64,000 bases of DNA, from assembly GCA_963791325.1 (NCBI GenBank), contig CAWBRU010000021.1:1-64000 (forward strand), in the 5' to 3' direction. This DNA comes from JBEVJK01 sp963791325. Its GTDB lineage: Bacteria; Pseudomonadota; Alphaproteobacteria; Rhizobiales; Rhizobiaceae. Below the pieces are notes generated by a model that worked only from the letters and a program-made list of their open reading frames with translations, was not told the DNA's origin and searched no databases. Numbering within the stretch: the stretch's first letter is position 1; each line of letters starts with the position of its first letter. Shown piece by piece: positions 31,152-39,384 of the stretch. Made by a program: the position numbers and the translations under genes.

Positions 31152-31909
31152 CTCTGGTCCCCGCCCGAGGCCCGCACCACCTCTCGCGCGATCAGCCTTC
31201 GGCGGCCACCCTCGAGATGCGCCTTGACGGCTTCGCAGGCGGCAGGTCCGTCGCCTGCATCGAATGCCTGGAGGATCACGGTGTGCTCGTCCAGCACCTC
31301 CGAGGCCGCGGCGCTGCCGCCTTCGCGGGTCCGGTAGAGGCGGGACTGGATCAGCAGGGCGTGAAGCGATTCATAGGTCGCCGACATCACCTCGTTGCCG
31401 GCACTATCGACCAGCAGCTGGTGAAACCACGCATCCGCCTGGACAAACCGGCGATATTGCCGGTAGCGCGTGCCGATGCGCGGCACGGCCGCCATCCGCT
31501 CATAGGCCTGGTGCATGAAGGCTAAGATCTGACGGTCGCGCTTGGGTGCCCCGATCAGCGCGCAATGCGATTCCAGCATGATGCGGTAGTTGAGCAGATC
31601 GGCCAGGTACTTGGCGGACGGCTTTGGCGCGACGCTGTAGCCCGAATAGAGTTCGGACACGACCAGCCGCTCCGCTTCGAGCCGGGCAAGCGCCTCGCGG
31701 ATGGGGGAGGAGCTGACCTGCAGCTCGCGCGACAGGACATCGATGTTGAGGCGGGCGCCGGGCTCGAGAGTCTGGTCGAGGATGCGCTCTTTGAGGGCTT
31801 CATAGGTCTGGTCCGACAGCGTGGTGCGGACGATCGCCCTGCCTGACGCCGACGGCTTCGACCTGCGCTCAGGTGCGGCGCTGTCCGATTCCCCTAAGAT
31901 CCGAGCCAC
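31148..31909 (-). CDS. GntR-family (FCD-type) transcriptional regulator
   Basis: 253 residues: winged helix-turn-helix (TYEALKERILDQTLEPGARL, SPIREALARLEAERLV) and an all-helical FCD effector domain (NYRIMLESHCALIG, FHQLLVDSAGNEVM, DEHTVILQAFDAGD). FCD regulators usually sense small organic acids or sugar acids. The start is GTG at 31909, placed by AGGAGATC just upstream. It lies within the catabolic operon and overlaps the hydrolase by ATGA, so it is probably autoregulated with it. The inverted repeats at 36175 and 37229 are candidate operators. Confidence 0.9.
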   Translation of the reverse strand: MARILGESDSAAPERRSKPSASGRAIVRTTLSDQTYEALKERILDQTLEPGARLNIDVLSRELQVSSSPIREALARLEAERLVVSELYSGYSVAPKPSAKYLADLLNYRIMLESHCALIGAPKRDRQILAFMHQAYERMAAVPRIGTRYRQYRRFVQADAWFHQLLVDSAGNEVMSATYESLHALLIQSRLYRTREGGSAAASEVLDEHTVILQAFDAGDGPAACEAVKAHLEGGRRRLIAREVVRASGGDQR

Positions 31910-31958
31910 AACGATCTCCTGGCAGAATGAAATGCGGCTGGCTGGCGCGGTGTCGGGC

Positions 31959-32801
31959 TCAGGGCGCCGGCTTCCCGTTGGAATAGACGCTGCGCAGCAC
32001 CGCGAGCGTCGCCGGATCGGCCTGCGCGATCGCGTCGTAGAGCTCGGCGAAGGCGCGGTAGGCCCCCGACTCCGGCCGGGAGGTCCCGACGAAAGCCGAA
32101 ATCTCCTTCATCTCCGGCACCCAGCGGCGCGCCTTGCCAAGCATGTCGGGGATGCTGCGCGCGAACCCCGCGGCGAGAGGGGCCTGACTGTGGGCAAGCT
32201 CGGCCTTCAGCGCCTCGGCAACGCCCGCCCGTTCCGCGGCCAGAGCCATGGTGGCAGCAAGCGCGATCAGGCCCTTGGTGATGCCGGCATAGCTCATCTT
32301 CAGCGCCGAGGCCGCGCCGTTCTCCGCCTGCAGGGCCGTGACCTTGAGGCCGAACGCATTGAGCGCGGTCACCCTGTCCGCGAATGGGCCGGAAACGTAG
32401 ATGGTCGGGCCTGGCTTGTCCGGCTGCGGCGGCAGGCCGATGATCCCCGCATCGGCAAACGGAATTCTGTGGCCGGCGATCGCGCTTTCGATTTCACGCG
32501 AGGTCTCGGGACTGACCGCATTGCAGTCGACATAGACCGGCATGCGTGCCGCTGCCGCAAGCGTCGGCGCAAGCCGTTCGGCGAGCGGCAGCGCCTGATC
32601 CGGCGGCACCACCGACAGCACGAGCTCCGCCTCGCCCAGCCCGGCTTCGTCGATCGCTTCCATGCCGGCGGCCGCGGCGCGCGCTTGCGAGGCCGGGCTG
32701 CGGCCCGCGAGCCAGGTCACGACCCGCGCACCGTGGGCGGTGAGCCGCGCGGCAAGCGCTGCGCCCATGCCTCCGGCTCCGACAATGGCGAAGGTCGTCA
32801 T
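31959..32801 (-). CDS. Beta-hydroxyacid dehydrogenase-like NAD(P) oxidoreductase (DUF1932 C-terminus)
   Basis: 280 residues. The N-terminal Rossmann domain has VGAGGMGAALAARLTAHG; VDCNAVSPETSREI marks the substrate strand of the 3-hydroxyisobutyrate/6-phosphogluconate dehydrogenase family; the catalytic-lysine region reads ALKMSYAGITKGLIAL; the C-terminus is DUF1932-like. It probably oxidises a beta-hydroxy acid or reduces a semialdehyde. The ATG overlaps the preceding GlcG-like gene by ATGA, so it is an integral step of the operon. Confidence 0.85.
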   Translation of the reverse strand: MTTFAIVGAGGMGAALAARLTAHGARVVTWLAGRSPASQARAAAAGMEAIDEAGLGEAELVLSVVPPDQALPLAERLAPTLAAAARMPVYVDCNAVSPETSREIESAIAGHRIPFADAGIIGLPPQPDKPGPTIYVSGPFADRVTALNAFGLKVTALQAENGAASALKMSYAGITKGLIALAATMALAAERAGVAEALKAELAHSQAPLAAGFARSIPDMLGKARRWVPEMKEISAFVGTSRPESGAYRAFAELYDAIAQADPATLAVLRSVYSNGKPAP

Positions 32802-33226
32802 CCGGCTGTCCCTTTCAAAAAAGCCGCAGCGCCGGCCGCGGCGATCGCCTCGTCCACCTCGGCGGCGGCGCCGCTGACGCCGACCGCGCCGGCCAGGCCC
32901 GCGACGGTAGCCAGCGGAATGCCCCCCGGCAAGGGCACCAGCTCCGGCAGCGTGGCCAGTGCGGTGTTGCCTCCTGCAAAGGCCGTCGCCAGCGCAGCCG
33001 TGGGCCGATTGTAGTGGACGGCCGTCCTGGCCTTGGCGATCGAAACCGCCACCGTACCGACATGGATGCCGTCCATGCGGGCTTGCGCGACGACGTGCCC
33101 GCCGCAGTCGAGCACGGCGACAGTGACGGCGGCGCCGCGCCTCTCCGCTTCGGCGCGAGCGGCCGCGATGACGGCTTCAGCGCCGGCCAAGGTCACGGCC
33201 TGGATGGTTGCCGCGAAGGCGCTCAT
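32798..33226 (-). CDS. GlcG/HbpS-family protein
   Basis: 142 residues of the GlcG/HbpS fold (PF03928): a VTVAVLDCGGHVVAQARMDG strand pair, KARTAVHYNRPT, and LPLPGGIPLATVAGLAGAVGVSG. Members bind haem or small ligands, or act as auxiliary proteins beside hydroxy-acid oxidases (glcG with glycolate oxidase). Here too it adjoins a hydroxy-acid dehydrogenase, with ATGA overlaps on both sides. Exact function unknown. Confidence 0.88.
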   Translation of the reverse strand: MSAFAATIQAVTLAGAEAVIAAARAEAERRGAAVTVAVLDCGGHVVAQARMDGIHVGTVAVSIAKARTAVHYNRPTAALATAFAGGNTALATLPELVPLPGGIPLATVAGLAGAVGVSGAAAEVDEAIAAAGAAAFLKGTAG

Positions 33227-34380
33227 GGCCGCCTCCCATCGATCAGGTGGCTCGGTGTGAGTTCGCCGACGTCGCTGACGCCGATCATGGCAAGGCTCAT
33301 GTCAACCTCCGAACGCAGAATGCTGATCGCCTTCTCGGCGCCGGCCCGCCCGCCGGCGACTGCACCGTAGAGCGTGGCGCGGGCGACGAAGATGAAATCG
33401 GCGCCGAGCGCCTTGGCGATGAGGATCTCGGAGCCGCGCCGGATGCCGGAATCGAACATCACCGGGATCCGGTCCGCGACCACCTTCCGAACGCCCGGCA
33501 AGACCGCCAGCGGGCTCGGCAAAGCGTCGAACGCCTTGCCGCCGTGGTTGGATACGATCAACCCGTCGATGCCTTCCCCGATCGCCCGTTCCGCGTCGGC
33601 AGGATGCTGGATGCCCTTGAGCACCAGCTTGCCTCCCCAACTGCGGCGCATGTCCGCGATGTGCTGCCAGGTCTGCGTCGCCGGGCTCTGGCTGCGGAAG
33701 AACGTCGCAACCTCCTCGGCGCCGGCACCCGCCGCTGCGTAGTTTCGCCAGCTCTCCATCATCGGCATGCCGCCCTTGCCGACATACTCCATCAGCCAGG
33801 CGGGATGGAGGAGCGTCTCGAGCAAGATCGAGGCCGGCATCCGCAAGGGCAGCGTGAAGCCGTTGCGGTTGTCCCGCTCGCGCTTGGGGAAGACCGGATT
33901 GTCGACGGTGACGACGAGCGTCTCGACACCTGCCCGCGCATAGCGGTCCAGTATCTGCGTCGTGATCTGCGGCTGCTTGGCCGGGTAGAGGTGAGCCCAA
34001 GTGTGGCGCGGCGCGATCCGGCTCACGGCCTCGATCGAGGCGATGCTTGCGCCCGACAGGATGAAGGGAATGTCGGCACCGGCAGCCGCCGCGGCCAGCG
34101 CCTCGTCGACACCGTTGCGCATCAGGCCGGCGAACCCAGTCGGGCCGATGCCGAATGGCGAGGCATAGCGCCGCCCGAACACGGTCACGGCCTGGTTGCG
34201 CTCGGCGATCTCGCCGAGATAGCGCGCGTGGAAGGTGAAATTGCCAAACGCAGCGCGGTTGCGCGCCAGCGCCTCCTCGCTCTCCACGCCGGACTCGATG
34301 AGCTCGAACAGGATCTTCGGCAGCCGCCGCTTGGCCAGCCGCCTGAGGTCGTCGATGCTTTGAGCGCGGGCGAGGGTCAT
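33223..34380 (-). CDS. FMN-dependent alpha-hydroxy-acid dehydrogenase
   Basis: A 385-residue (S)-2-hydroxy-acid oxidase/dehydrogenase: FGIGPTGFAGLM, ILSGASIASIEAV, VVTVDNPVFPKRERDNRNG, LVLKGIQHPADAE, the catalytic histidine in SNHGGKAFD, and DSGIRRGSEILIAKALGA. In the canonical motif SNHGGRQLD the Arg contacts the substrate carboxylate; here it is Lys, suggesting a shifted substrate. The ATG at 34380 lies 4 bases after the previous stop, preceded by GATGAGG. It oxidises a 2-hydroxy acid to a 2-keto acid. The longer upstream frame is the neighbouring gene read out of phase. Confidence 0.92.
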   Translation of the reverse strand: MTLARAQSIDDLRRLAKRRLPKILFELIESGVESEEALARNRAAFGNFTFHARYLGEIAERNQAVTVFGRRYASPFGIGPTGFAGLMRNGVDEALAAAAAGADIPFILSGASIASIEAVSRIAPRHTWAHLYPAKQPQITTQILDRYARAGVETLVVTVDNPVFPKRERDNRNGFTLPLRMPASILLETLLHPAWLMEYVGKGGMPMMESWRNYAAAGAGAEEVATFFRSQSPATQTWQHIADMRRSWGGKLVLKGIQHPADAERAIGEGIDGLIVSNHGGKAFDALPSPLAVLPGVRKVVADRIPVMFDSGIRRGSEILIAKALGADFIFVARATLYGAVAGGRAGAEKAISILRSEVDMSLAMIGVSDVGELTPSHLIDGRRP

Positions 34381-34384
34381 CGCC

Positions 34385-35203
34385 TCATCGAGGCCGGCGC
34401 GCCTGCGCCAGAAGGTGGTCGATGAACAGCTTGAGGGGCATGCCGATCTCGCCGCCGGCGCGCTCGGCCGTGCGGTTGAGGTGCGAGAGGATGCCCTCCT
34501 CGTATCCCGCGCGCGCATCGCCGATCGGCGCGCTGTCGGCCGCAACGGTGCCGGCGATGATGGCGCGTGCGTCGAGTGTGGGCAGGCGAGTGATGCCGGC
34601 CCCGTCCAACCCGACGCCGGCGTCGTTGAAGAACACGGCGTAAAGGTCTGGCCCGATGACGTTGTCGGGGCGGCCGCGAAACAGCGCCGCATGCGAGCCG
34701 GTGACCGCGATGGCACCGGCATCCTCCGCTGTCAGCATCGGTGCCGCGTCGAGCGCCAACAGACGCGGCTCACCCGGATTTTCGCGCAGCACGTAGCGCT
34801 TGCCGCCGGAGATCTCGGGCGGCGCGGTGTCGATCACCGGGCCGGCCTTCATGTGCTCGGCGCATTCCGCGACGGATTGGCCGACGCGACAGCCAAGTTT
34901 CTCGGCTGACGCGTTGATGTGGCTGATGACGCCGTGGGCGAGCATGTGCTCGCCGTCGGCGATGTGGCAGCTGAAGGCGTCGGCCGTCGCCCCCGCCAGC
35001 CCGATACGATCGAGATACGGCAAGCCCTTGATGCCGGCGCTGCGTGCGCCGACGCCGGCATCGTTGAGCACGACGCCGCGGATCTTCCACTTGGCCGCGT
35101 GATAGGCATTGTACTCCCCGCCATAGGAGCCCGAGACGATGACCTGGCCGGCGCTTCCGGGAGTGGCCGAGGCACTGCTGGAGAATGTGAGCACCGAAAC
35201 CAT
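34385..35203 (-). CDS. Internally duplicated protein of unknown function (NDAGVG repeats)
   Basis: 272 residues that I cannot place in a named family. Two copies of one domain are visible: residues about 21-105 and 165-250. Each has a GS(Y/H) turn, NDAGVG (47-52 and 193-198), AGI..LP.LD, an acidic ID/GDA step and G.(I/L)SH(I/L)N..AE. No signal peptide or membrane helix. The repeated NDAGVG turn and conserved His/Asp suggest an enzyme or binding fold with two equivalent sites. AGGAGG lies 11 bases before the ATG at 35203. It sits between the KdgD-like and FMN-dehydrogenase genes, so it is likely part of the same pathway. Confidence 0.75.
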   Translation of the reverse strand: MVSVLTFSSSASATPGSAGQVIVSGSYGGEYNAYHAAKWKIRGVVLNDAGVGARSAGIKGLPYLDRIGLAGATADAFSCHIADGEHMLAHGVISHINASAEKLGCRVGQSVAECAEHMKAGPVIDTAPPEISGGKRYVLRENPGEPRLLALDAAPMLTAEDAGAIAVTGSHAALFRGRPDNVIGPDLYAVFFNDAGVGLDGAGITRLPTLDARAIIAGTVAADSAPIGDARAGYEEGILSHLNRTAERAGGEIGMPLKLFIDHLLAQARRPR

Positions 35204-35218
35204 CGACGGCAATGCCTC

Positions 35219-36142
35219 CTATTGCGGCCCCGCCGCAGCGATCAGGGCGGCGAGTGCCTGTCGTTCGTCGGTGGTCAATCCCGACAGGGGCGGCCGGACC
35301 GCCCCGGCGCTGCGGCCGACGATGTCGAGCGCCGCCTTGACGATGCCGACGGCATAGCCCGGCCGGCGCCGCCGGATATCGCAGTAGGGAACCAGGAAAT
35401 CGCGGTTGAACGCGGCGATCGCCGGCCGGTCGTTCGCCTCCAGGCTCGCATAGAATTCGAGCGCGGTGCGCGGCAGGAAGCTGAAGATCGCGGACGAGTA
35501 GCACCTGATGTCCATGCCGAAATAGGCCGGCGCGTAGGTTTCGGCCGTCGGCATGCCGTTGAGCAAGGTGACCCGCTCACCGAGAAGCGCCCGAATCCGG
35601 TTGAGCTCCTCGATGTCGCCCTGGCCGTCCTTGACGCCGATGAAGTTGGAGTTGGCTGACGCAAGCTCGGCAATCGCGGCGGCGCCGAGCACGCCGTTGG
35701 CGCGGCTGTAGACGACGACGCCCAGCCGGGTCGCCTTGCAGACCGCATCGACGTGAGCGACCAGCCCGTCCTGGGGGGCGTCGGTCAGATAGGGCGGCAG
35801 CAGCAGGACCGCATCGCAGCAGAGCCTTTCGGCCTCGCGGGCGTAGTCGACTGCGAGCCGAGTGCCGAAGCCTGCCGCGGCGACCACCGGGACGCGGCCT
35901 CCGGTGACCGCCACGGTTTCGGCCACGACGGCGGAATATTCGGCAAGGGTGAGCGAGAAGAACTCGCCGGCGCCGCCGGCGGCGAAGATCGCCCTCGGCC
36001 GGTAGGAGAGATGCCAGTCGAGCCGCGCGGCGAAGCTGCGGCGGTCGAATTCGCCGTGTTCGTCGAGGTCGGTGAGCGGGAAGCACATCAGCCCGCTGCG
36101 CAGCAGCTGCGCCATCTCGTCGGGCATAAAGGGGCCGGCCAT
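35219..36142 (-). CDS. DHDPS-family lyase, 5-dehydro-4-deoxyglucarate dehydratase-like
   Basis: 307 residues of the dihydrodipicolinate synthase/aldolase superfamily. The Schiff-base lysine is K171 in FIGVKDGQGDIEEL and the partner Tyr is Y145 in VVVYSRANG. FAAGGAGEFFSLTLAEY, LLLPPYLTDAPQDGL, PTAETYAPAYFG and YCDIRRRRPGYAVGIVKA follow 5-dehydro-4-deoxyglucarate dehydratase (KdgD) closely, rather than DapA. KdgD converts its substrate to 2-oxoglutarate semialdehyde with loss of water and CO2. It is the first gene of the operon; the ATG at 36142 follows AGGATCTGGA. Exact substrate uncertain. Confidence 0.87.
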   Translation of the reverse strand: MAGPFMPDEMAQLLRSGLMCFPLTDLDEHGEFDRRSFAARLDWHLSYRPRAIFAAGGAGEFFSLTLAEYSAVVAETVAVTGGRVPVVAAAGFGTRLAVDYAREAERLCCDAVLLLPPYLTDAPQDGLVAHVDAVCKATRLGVVVYSRANGVLGAAAIAELASANSNFIGVKDGQGDIEELNRIRALLGERVTLLNGMPTAETYAPAYFGMDIRCYSSAIFSFLPRTALEFYASLEANDRPAIAAFNRDFLVPYCDIRRRRPGYAVGIVKAALDIVGRSAGAVRPPLSGLTTDERQALAALIAAAGPQ

Positions 36143-36174
36143 TCCAGATCCTTGCACTGCGCCAGGACTTGGTA

Positions 36175-36195
36175 CATCATGCACGATCCATGATG
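36175..36195. promoter_or_regulatory. Inverted repeat upstream of the catabolic operon
   Basis: CATCATG (36175-36181) and CATGATG (36189-36195) form a perfect 7-bp inverted repeat with a 7-base spacer, 32 bases before the ATG of the KdgD-like gene. Its size and position suit an operator for a dimeric regulator such as the GntR or LysR protein of this locus. Confidence 0.5.
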
Positions 36196-36252
36196 CAAGA
36201 CGTTTCCGGAACCGAGGCTGGAGGCCGCCTGCCAAGCGCGGCGATGCGCCGC

Positions 36253-37185
36253 TCAGCCCGGCTCAAGCATCGAGCTGTGCTGGCGGATCAGATCGATGAA
36301 CCTGCCGGGCATGCCGGTCAGCGGATTGCGGCTGAAGGCGCTCAGCGAGCGCAGCAGCGGCGGGTCCGGTTCGCATACCAGAGCGTCGAGCGCTGCGGGC
36401 ACCACATTGGCCGGGATCAAGGTCGGCCCCATGCCGCTCGCCGCGACGGTTGCGGCCATGACGAACTGGGAGGTGCGCAGCGAGGCACGCTGGCTCGCCA
36501 GGCCCGCCGAAGCGAGGTGGCCTTCGACGAGTTCGCTGAGGCCGTTGGCGCGGTCGAAGAAGACCCAGCGGTGGTCGGCGAGCGCGGCGAGCCGCATCGT
36601 GCCGGCCGAACGCGCGGCAGCCCGCGGCGCCGCCTTGCCGTAAGGGCGAAGCTCCGCCGCGGCCGGATCGTCGTGCGACATGATCAGCACGAACCGTTCA
36701 TAGCCGAGATGGACCAACTCGCCGTCCCAGGCGACCGGGGTCGGACCGACGGCGATGTCGGGACTTCCCGAGCGGGCAAACTCCTCCAGCAGGCGGCGGT
36801 GGGAAAATTCGGAGAACTGGACGGCGACGTTCGGCATCTCTTTGTGCCAGATCAGCAACGGCCGCAGCAGGACGCCGACGCCGATCGAGATCACCGTCGC
36901 CAGCGCAAGCTCACCTGCCATCCCCGTCATCGCCTGCTCGACGGCGCGGGCGCCGCGGCCGCGGGCGGCAAGAGCTGCGCGGGCATGCGGCAGGTAGGCG
37001 CGGCCGGCCGCGGTGATGCGCACACCGCGCCCCAGCCGCTCGACCAGGGCGGTGCCGAGTTCCTGCTCCAGCGCCTTCACCTGCTGGGAGAGCGCCGGCT
37101 GGCTGACATTGAGCTGGTTGGCGGCGAGCGAGAACGATCCCTCCTCGACCACGGTCAGGAAGTACTCCATCTGCCGCAATGTCAT
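36253..37185 (-). CDS. LysR-family transcriptional regulator
   Basis: 310 residues: winged helix-turn-helix at 1-60 (MEYFLTVVEEGSFSLAANQLNVSQPALSQQ trimmed pattern: SFSLAANQL, SQPALSQQVKALE) and a periplasmic-binding-like effector domain from about 90. It lies between the two arms of the catabolic locus: same strand as the KdgD-like operon, divergent from the cupin-ABC operon across 120 bases. It is likely to control one or both arms in response to a pathway compound; which one is inference. Confidence 0.92.
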   Translation of the reverse strand: MTLRQMEYFLTVVEEGSFSLAANQLNVSQPALSQQVKALEQELGTALVERLGRGVRITAAGRAYLPHARAALAARGRGARAVEQAMTGMAGELALATVISIGVGVLLRPLLIWHKEMPNVAVQFSEFSHRRLLEEFARSGSPDIAVGPTPVAWDGELVHLGYERFVLIMSHDDPAAAELRPYGKAAPRAAARSAGTMRLAALADHRWVFFDRANGLSELVEGHLASAGLASQRASLRTSQFVMAATVAASGMGPTLIPANVVPAALDALVCEPDPPLLRSLSAFSRNPLTGMPGRFIDLIRQHSSMLEPG

Positions 37186-37228
37186 CGGTGGCTCCCAAGC
37201 TATAAGGAAAAGCTAAACTCCCGCGACT

Positions 37229-37247
37229 TAAATGTATTAGACATTTA
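37229..37247. promoter_or_regulatory. Inverted repeat in the LysR/cupin divergent promoter
   Basis: TAAATGT (37229-37235) and ACATTTA (37241-37247) form a perfect 7-bp inverted repeat around ATTAG. It sits in a short AT-rich patch, 58 bases before the cupin ATG and 44 bases before the LysR ATG. This is a strong operator candidate for the LysR or GntR regulator. Confidence 0.55.
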
Positions 37248-37305
37248 TCACCACCGGCTCAATGCTGGGCCCCTGGCAGGCAAAGTGCATGGCAAGGGAG
37301 CGGTC

Positions 37306-37761
37306 ATGTCGTCTTCGAAGGCCCAAGCGGGCCAAGCTTCGTCGGCCCCTTCGCGGCTGGCCGGCAGTGTGACCGGCACCGACTTCGCGGGATGGTCGGC
37401 CGAAATGCGCTCCGAGTTTGCCGGCGCCGCCCAGAACTACCGCGTCGGCAGCCGGCTGCTGTCGGAAAACGATCGGGTCAAGGTCTGGGAGATCCGGCTT
37501 CTTCCGGGCGAGCGCCTGCCTGCGCACAAACACGTGCTCGACTACTTCTGGACGGTGCTCACCGCCGGCGAGAGCGAGCAGCACACGGCGGACGGCACGA
37601 CGCGGCGCGTCGCCTACGAGCCCGGCATGACCCGCCACTACACCTTCGGTTCGGGAGAATTCCTGGTCCACGATTTGTGCAATGTGGGCGATTCGGAACT
37701 CGTCTTCATCACTGTCGAACACCATCGCACGCCCGGAGATCCCGGGCCCCGTCAGGACTGA
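37306..37761 (+). CDS. Cupin-fold protein, first gene of the uptake arm
   Basis: 151 residues with a single cupin-like barrel: RLLSENDRVKVWEIRLLPGE, HKHVLDYFWTVLTAGESEQ, YEPGMTRHYTFGSG, HDLCNVGDSELVFITVEH. Histidines at the metal positions suggest a metal-dependent isomerase, dioxygenase or sugar-binding role; none can be assigned. AAGGGAG precedes the ATG at 37306. It is followed by an NTF2-like gene and a complete ABC importer on the same strand. Confidence 0.75.
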   Translation: MSSSKAQAGQASSAPSRLAGSVTGTDFAGWSAEMRSEFAGAAQNYRVGSRLLSENDRVKVWEIRLLPGERLPAHKHVLDYFWTVLTAGESEQHTADGTTRRVAYEPGMTRHYTFGSGEFLVHDLCNVGDSELVFITVEHHRTPGDPGPRQD

Positions 37762-37795
37762 GTACACCGGACCGCGGCAGAGGAAGCCTTTTGAC

Positions 37796-38230
37796 ATGGC
37801 AGAAAAATTCGTCGCTGATCACCCCAACGCCAAGCTCATCGAGCGGCTCTACGAAGCGCGCGCCGCGAGCGACTGGGACGGCATTGCCGCATGCTTTTCC
37901 GAGAACGCGATCTGGCAATATCCGGGCCACAATCCGATGGCGCGCGACTATCGCGGACCGGCCGACATTGTCACCTTCTTCCAGTCGGTCAAGGCGCTGA
38001 CCGACCAGAGCTTCGGCGTGAACCCGCGCTATATCCTGGCCAATGACGACGTGGCGATGGCCTATGAGCTGCCTGCCGGGCACCGGCGTGGCGTGACCAT
38101 GAGCTGGGATTCGCTCCACCTTTACCACTGCGAGAACGGCAAGATCGTTCACGCCAAGATATTTCAGCGCATCCAGTATCAACTCGATGCATATTGGTGG
38201 GACTTGAAGTCGGGCTCACCGCAACAATAA
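37796..38230 (+). CDS. NTF2/SnoaL-like protein
   Basis: 144 residues of the cone-shaped NTF2-like fold: LIERLYEARAASDWDGIAAC, FSENAIWQYPGHNPMARDYRG, IVTFFQSVKAL, and W/H-rich LHLYHCENGKIVH. Members are ketosteroid isomerase-like enzymes, SnoaL cyclases or ligand binders. The ATG at 37796 follows AGAGGAAG. It lies between the cupin and the binding-protein gene and is probably a small isomerase or hydrolase of the pathway. Confidence 0.8.
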   Translation: MAEKFVADHPNAKLIERLYEARAASDWDGIAACFSENAIWQYPGHNPMARDYRGPADIVTFFQSVKALTDQSFGVNPRYILANDDVAMAYELPAGHRRGVTMSWDSLHLYHCENGKIVHAKIFQRIQYQLDAYWWDLKSGSPQQ

Positions 38231-38266
38231 GGCGCCGTCGACGGCCGACAAACCCGGGAGGAGGAG

Positions 38267-39382
38267 ATGTCGAAAAGAGGGATGAGATTGGGGCTGGCGG
38301 TGGCGATCAGCGCCCTGTCGGTGGTGTTCGATGCGGGTCTCGCTGCGGCGCAGTCGACAGACCCGTTCGTGGCGGCCGCCAAGGATGCGACCAAGAAGCG
38401 GACCGCCGCGCAGACAGAATGGCTCGGACCGACCAGCGGTCCCAAGGCCGAGCCCGGCAAGAAGATCGTCTATCTGTCGTCCGACCAGAACAACGCGCTG
38501 TCGGCCCAGTATGGCGAATTCCTCAAGGACGCCGCCTCCAAGATCGGCTGGGAGGTGACCGTCATCGATGGCAAGGCGACGGCCGCCAACTGGATCAACG
38601 CCTTCAATCAGGCGATGTCGCTCAAGCCCGACGGCATCGCGATGACGCTGCAGTCGCCGTCGATCACCGGGCCGCTCGAACAGGCTGCCGCCGCGGGCAT
38701 CCCGGTGGTCGGCATGCATTCCACCAGCCTTCCGGGCCCGAGTGAAGAGTTCCATCTGTTCAACAATCTAAGCTCGGATCCGGGCGAGATCGGGCGGGCG
38801 CTGGTCGATTGGGCGGTGGCCGATTCCGATGGTGCGGCCAAGATGATCTTCATCGGCGACAACATCTATCCGATCTCGGTGGTCAAGACCGATGCGATGG
38901 TCGAGCACATCAAGAAGTGCTCGACCTGTACCTTGATCAGCAACGAGAACATCCCTGCCGCCAATGTCTCGGCGCAGATGGCAGGGATCATGACGAGCTG
39001 GGTGCTGAAGAACCCCAAGCCGTTCTATGCGCTGGCGGTCGGGGATTTCTGGTTCGACTTCGCCACCCCGGCGCTGCGGGCCGGCAATGTCTCGGGCGAC
39101 GATGTCAGGCTCGGCGGTGCCGATGGAACGCCGCAAGCCTATCAGCGCGTCAGGGACGGTGATTTTCAGCGCGTGACCGTGCCGGAGCCGATCGAAATGC
39201 AGTCCTGGCAGGCGATCGACGAGCTGAACCGCGCCATGAACAAGCAGCCGCCCAGCACGTTCGTTCAGCCGGTGTACATCGTCACCAAGGACAACATTTC
39301 CGAGCAGGGCGGCGACAAGAACACGTTCACGCCGGCCAACAACTTCAAGGACCACTATCTGAAGATCTGGCTCGGCAAGTAG
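38267..39382 (+). CDS. Sugar-type ABC transporter periplasmic binding protein
   Basis: 371 residues with a signal peptide (AVAISALSVVF..AAAQS) and a type 1 periplasmic binding fold: KKIVYLSSDQNNALSAQYGEFL, INAFNQAMSLKPDGIAMTLQ, AAAAGIPVVGMHS, and a disulfide-like CSTC. The mature protein is longer than RbsB and starts with an extra 45 residues, a form seen among sugar-acid and polyol binders. GGGAGGAGG precedes the ATG. It defines import specificity for the locus. No frame problems. Confidence 0.9.
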   Translation: MSKRGMRLGLAVAISALSVVFDAGLAAAQSTDPFVAAAKDATKKRTAAQTEWLGPTSGPKAEPGKKIVYLSSDQNNALSAQYGEFLKDAASKIGWEVTVIDGKATAANWINAFNQAMSLKPDGIAMTLQSPSITGPLEQAAAAGIPVVGMHSTSLPGPSEEFHLFNNLSSDPGEIGRALVDWAVADSDGAAKMIFIGDNIYPISVVKTDAMVEHIKKCSTCTLISNENIPAANVSAQMAGIMTSWVLKNPKPFYALAVGDFWFDFATPALRAGNVSGDDVRLGGADGTPQAYQRVRDGDFQRVTVPEPIEMQSWQAIDELNRAMNKQPPSTFVQPVYIVTKDNISEQGGDKNTFTPANNFKDHYLKIWLGK

Positions 39383-39384
39383 GA

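Noticed and set aside
34381..34722. An N-terminal extension of the FMN dehydrogenase
   Set aside because: That stretch is the neighbouring duplicated-domain gene read in another frame; the dehydrogenase fold starts just after the ATG at 34380.
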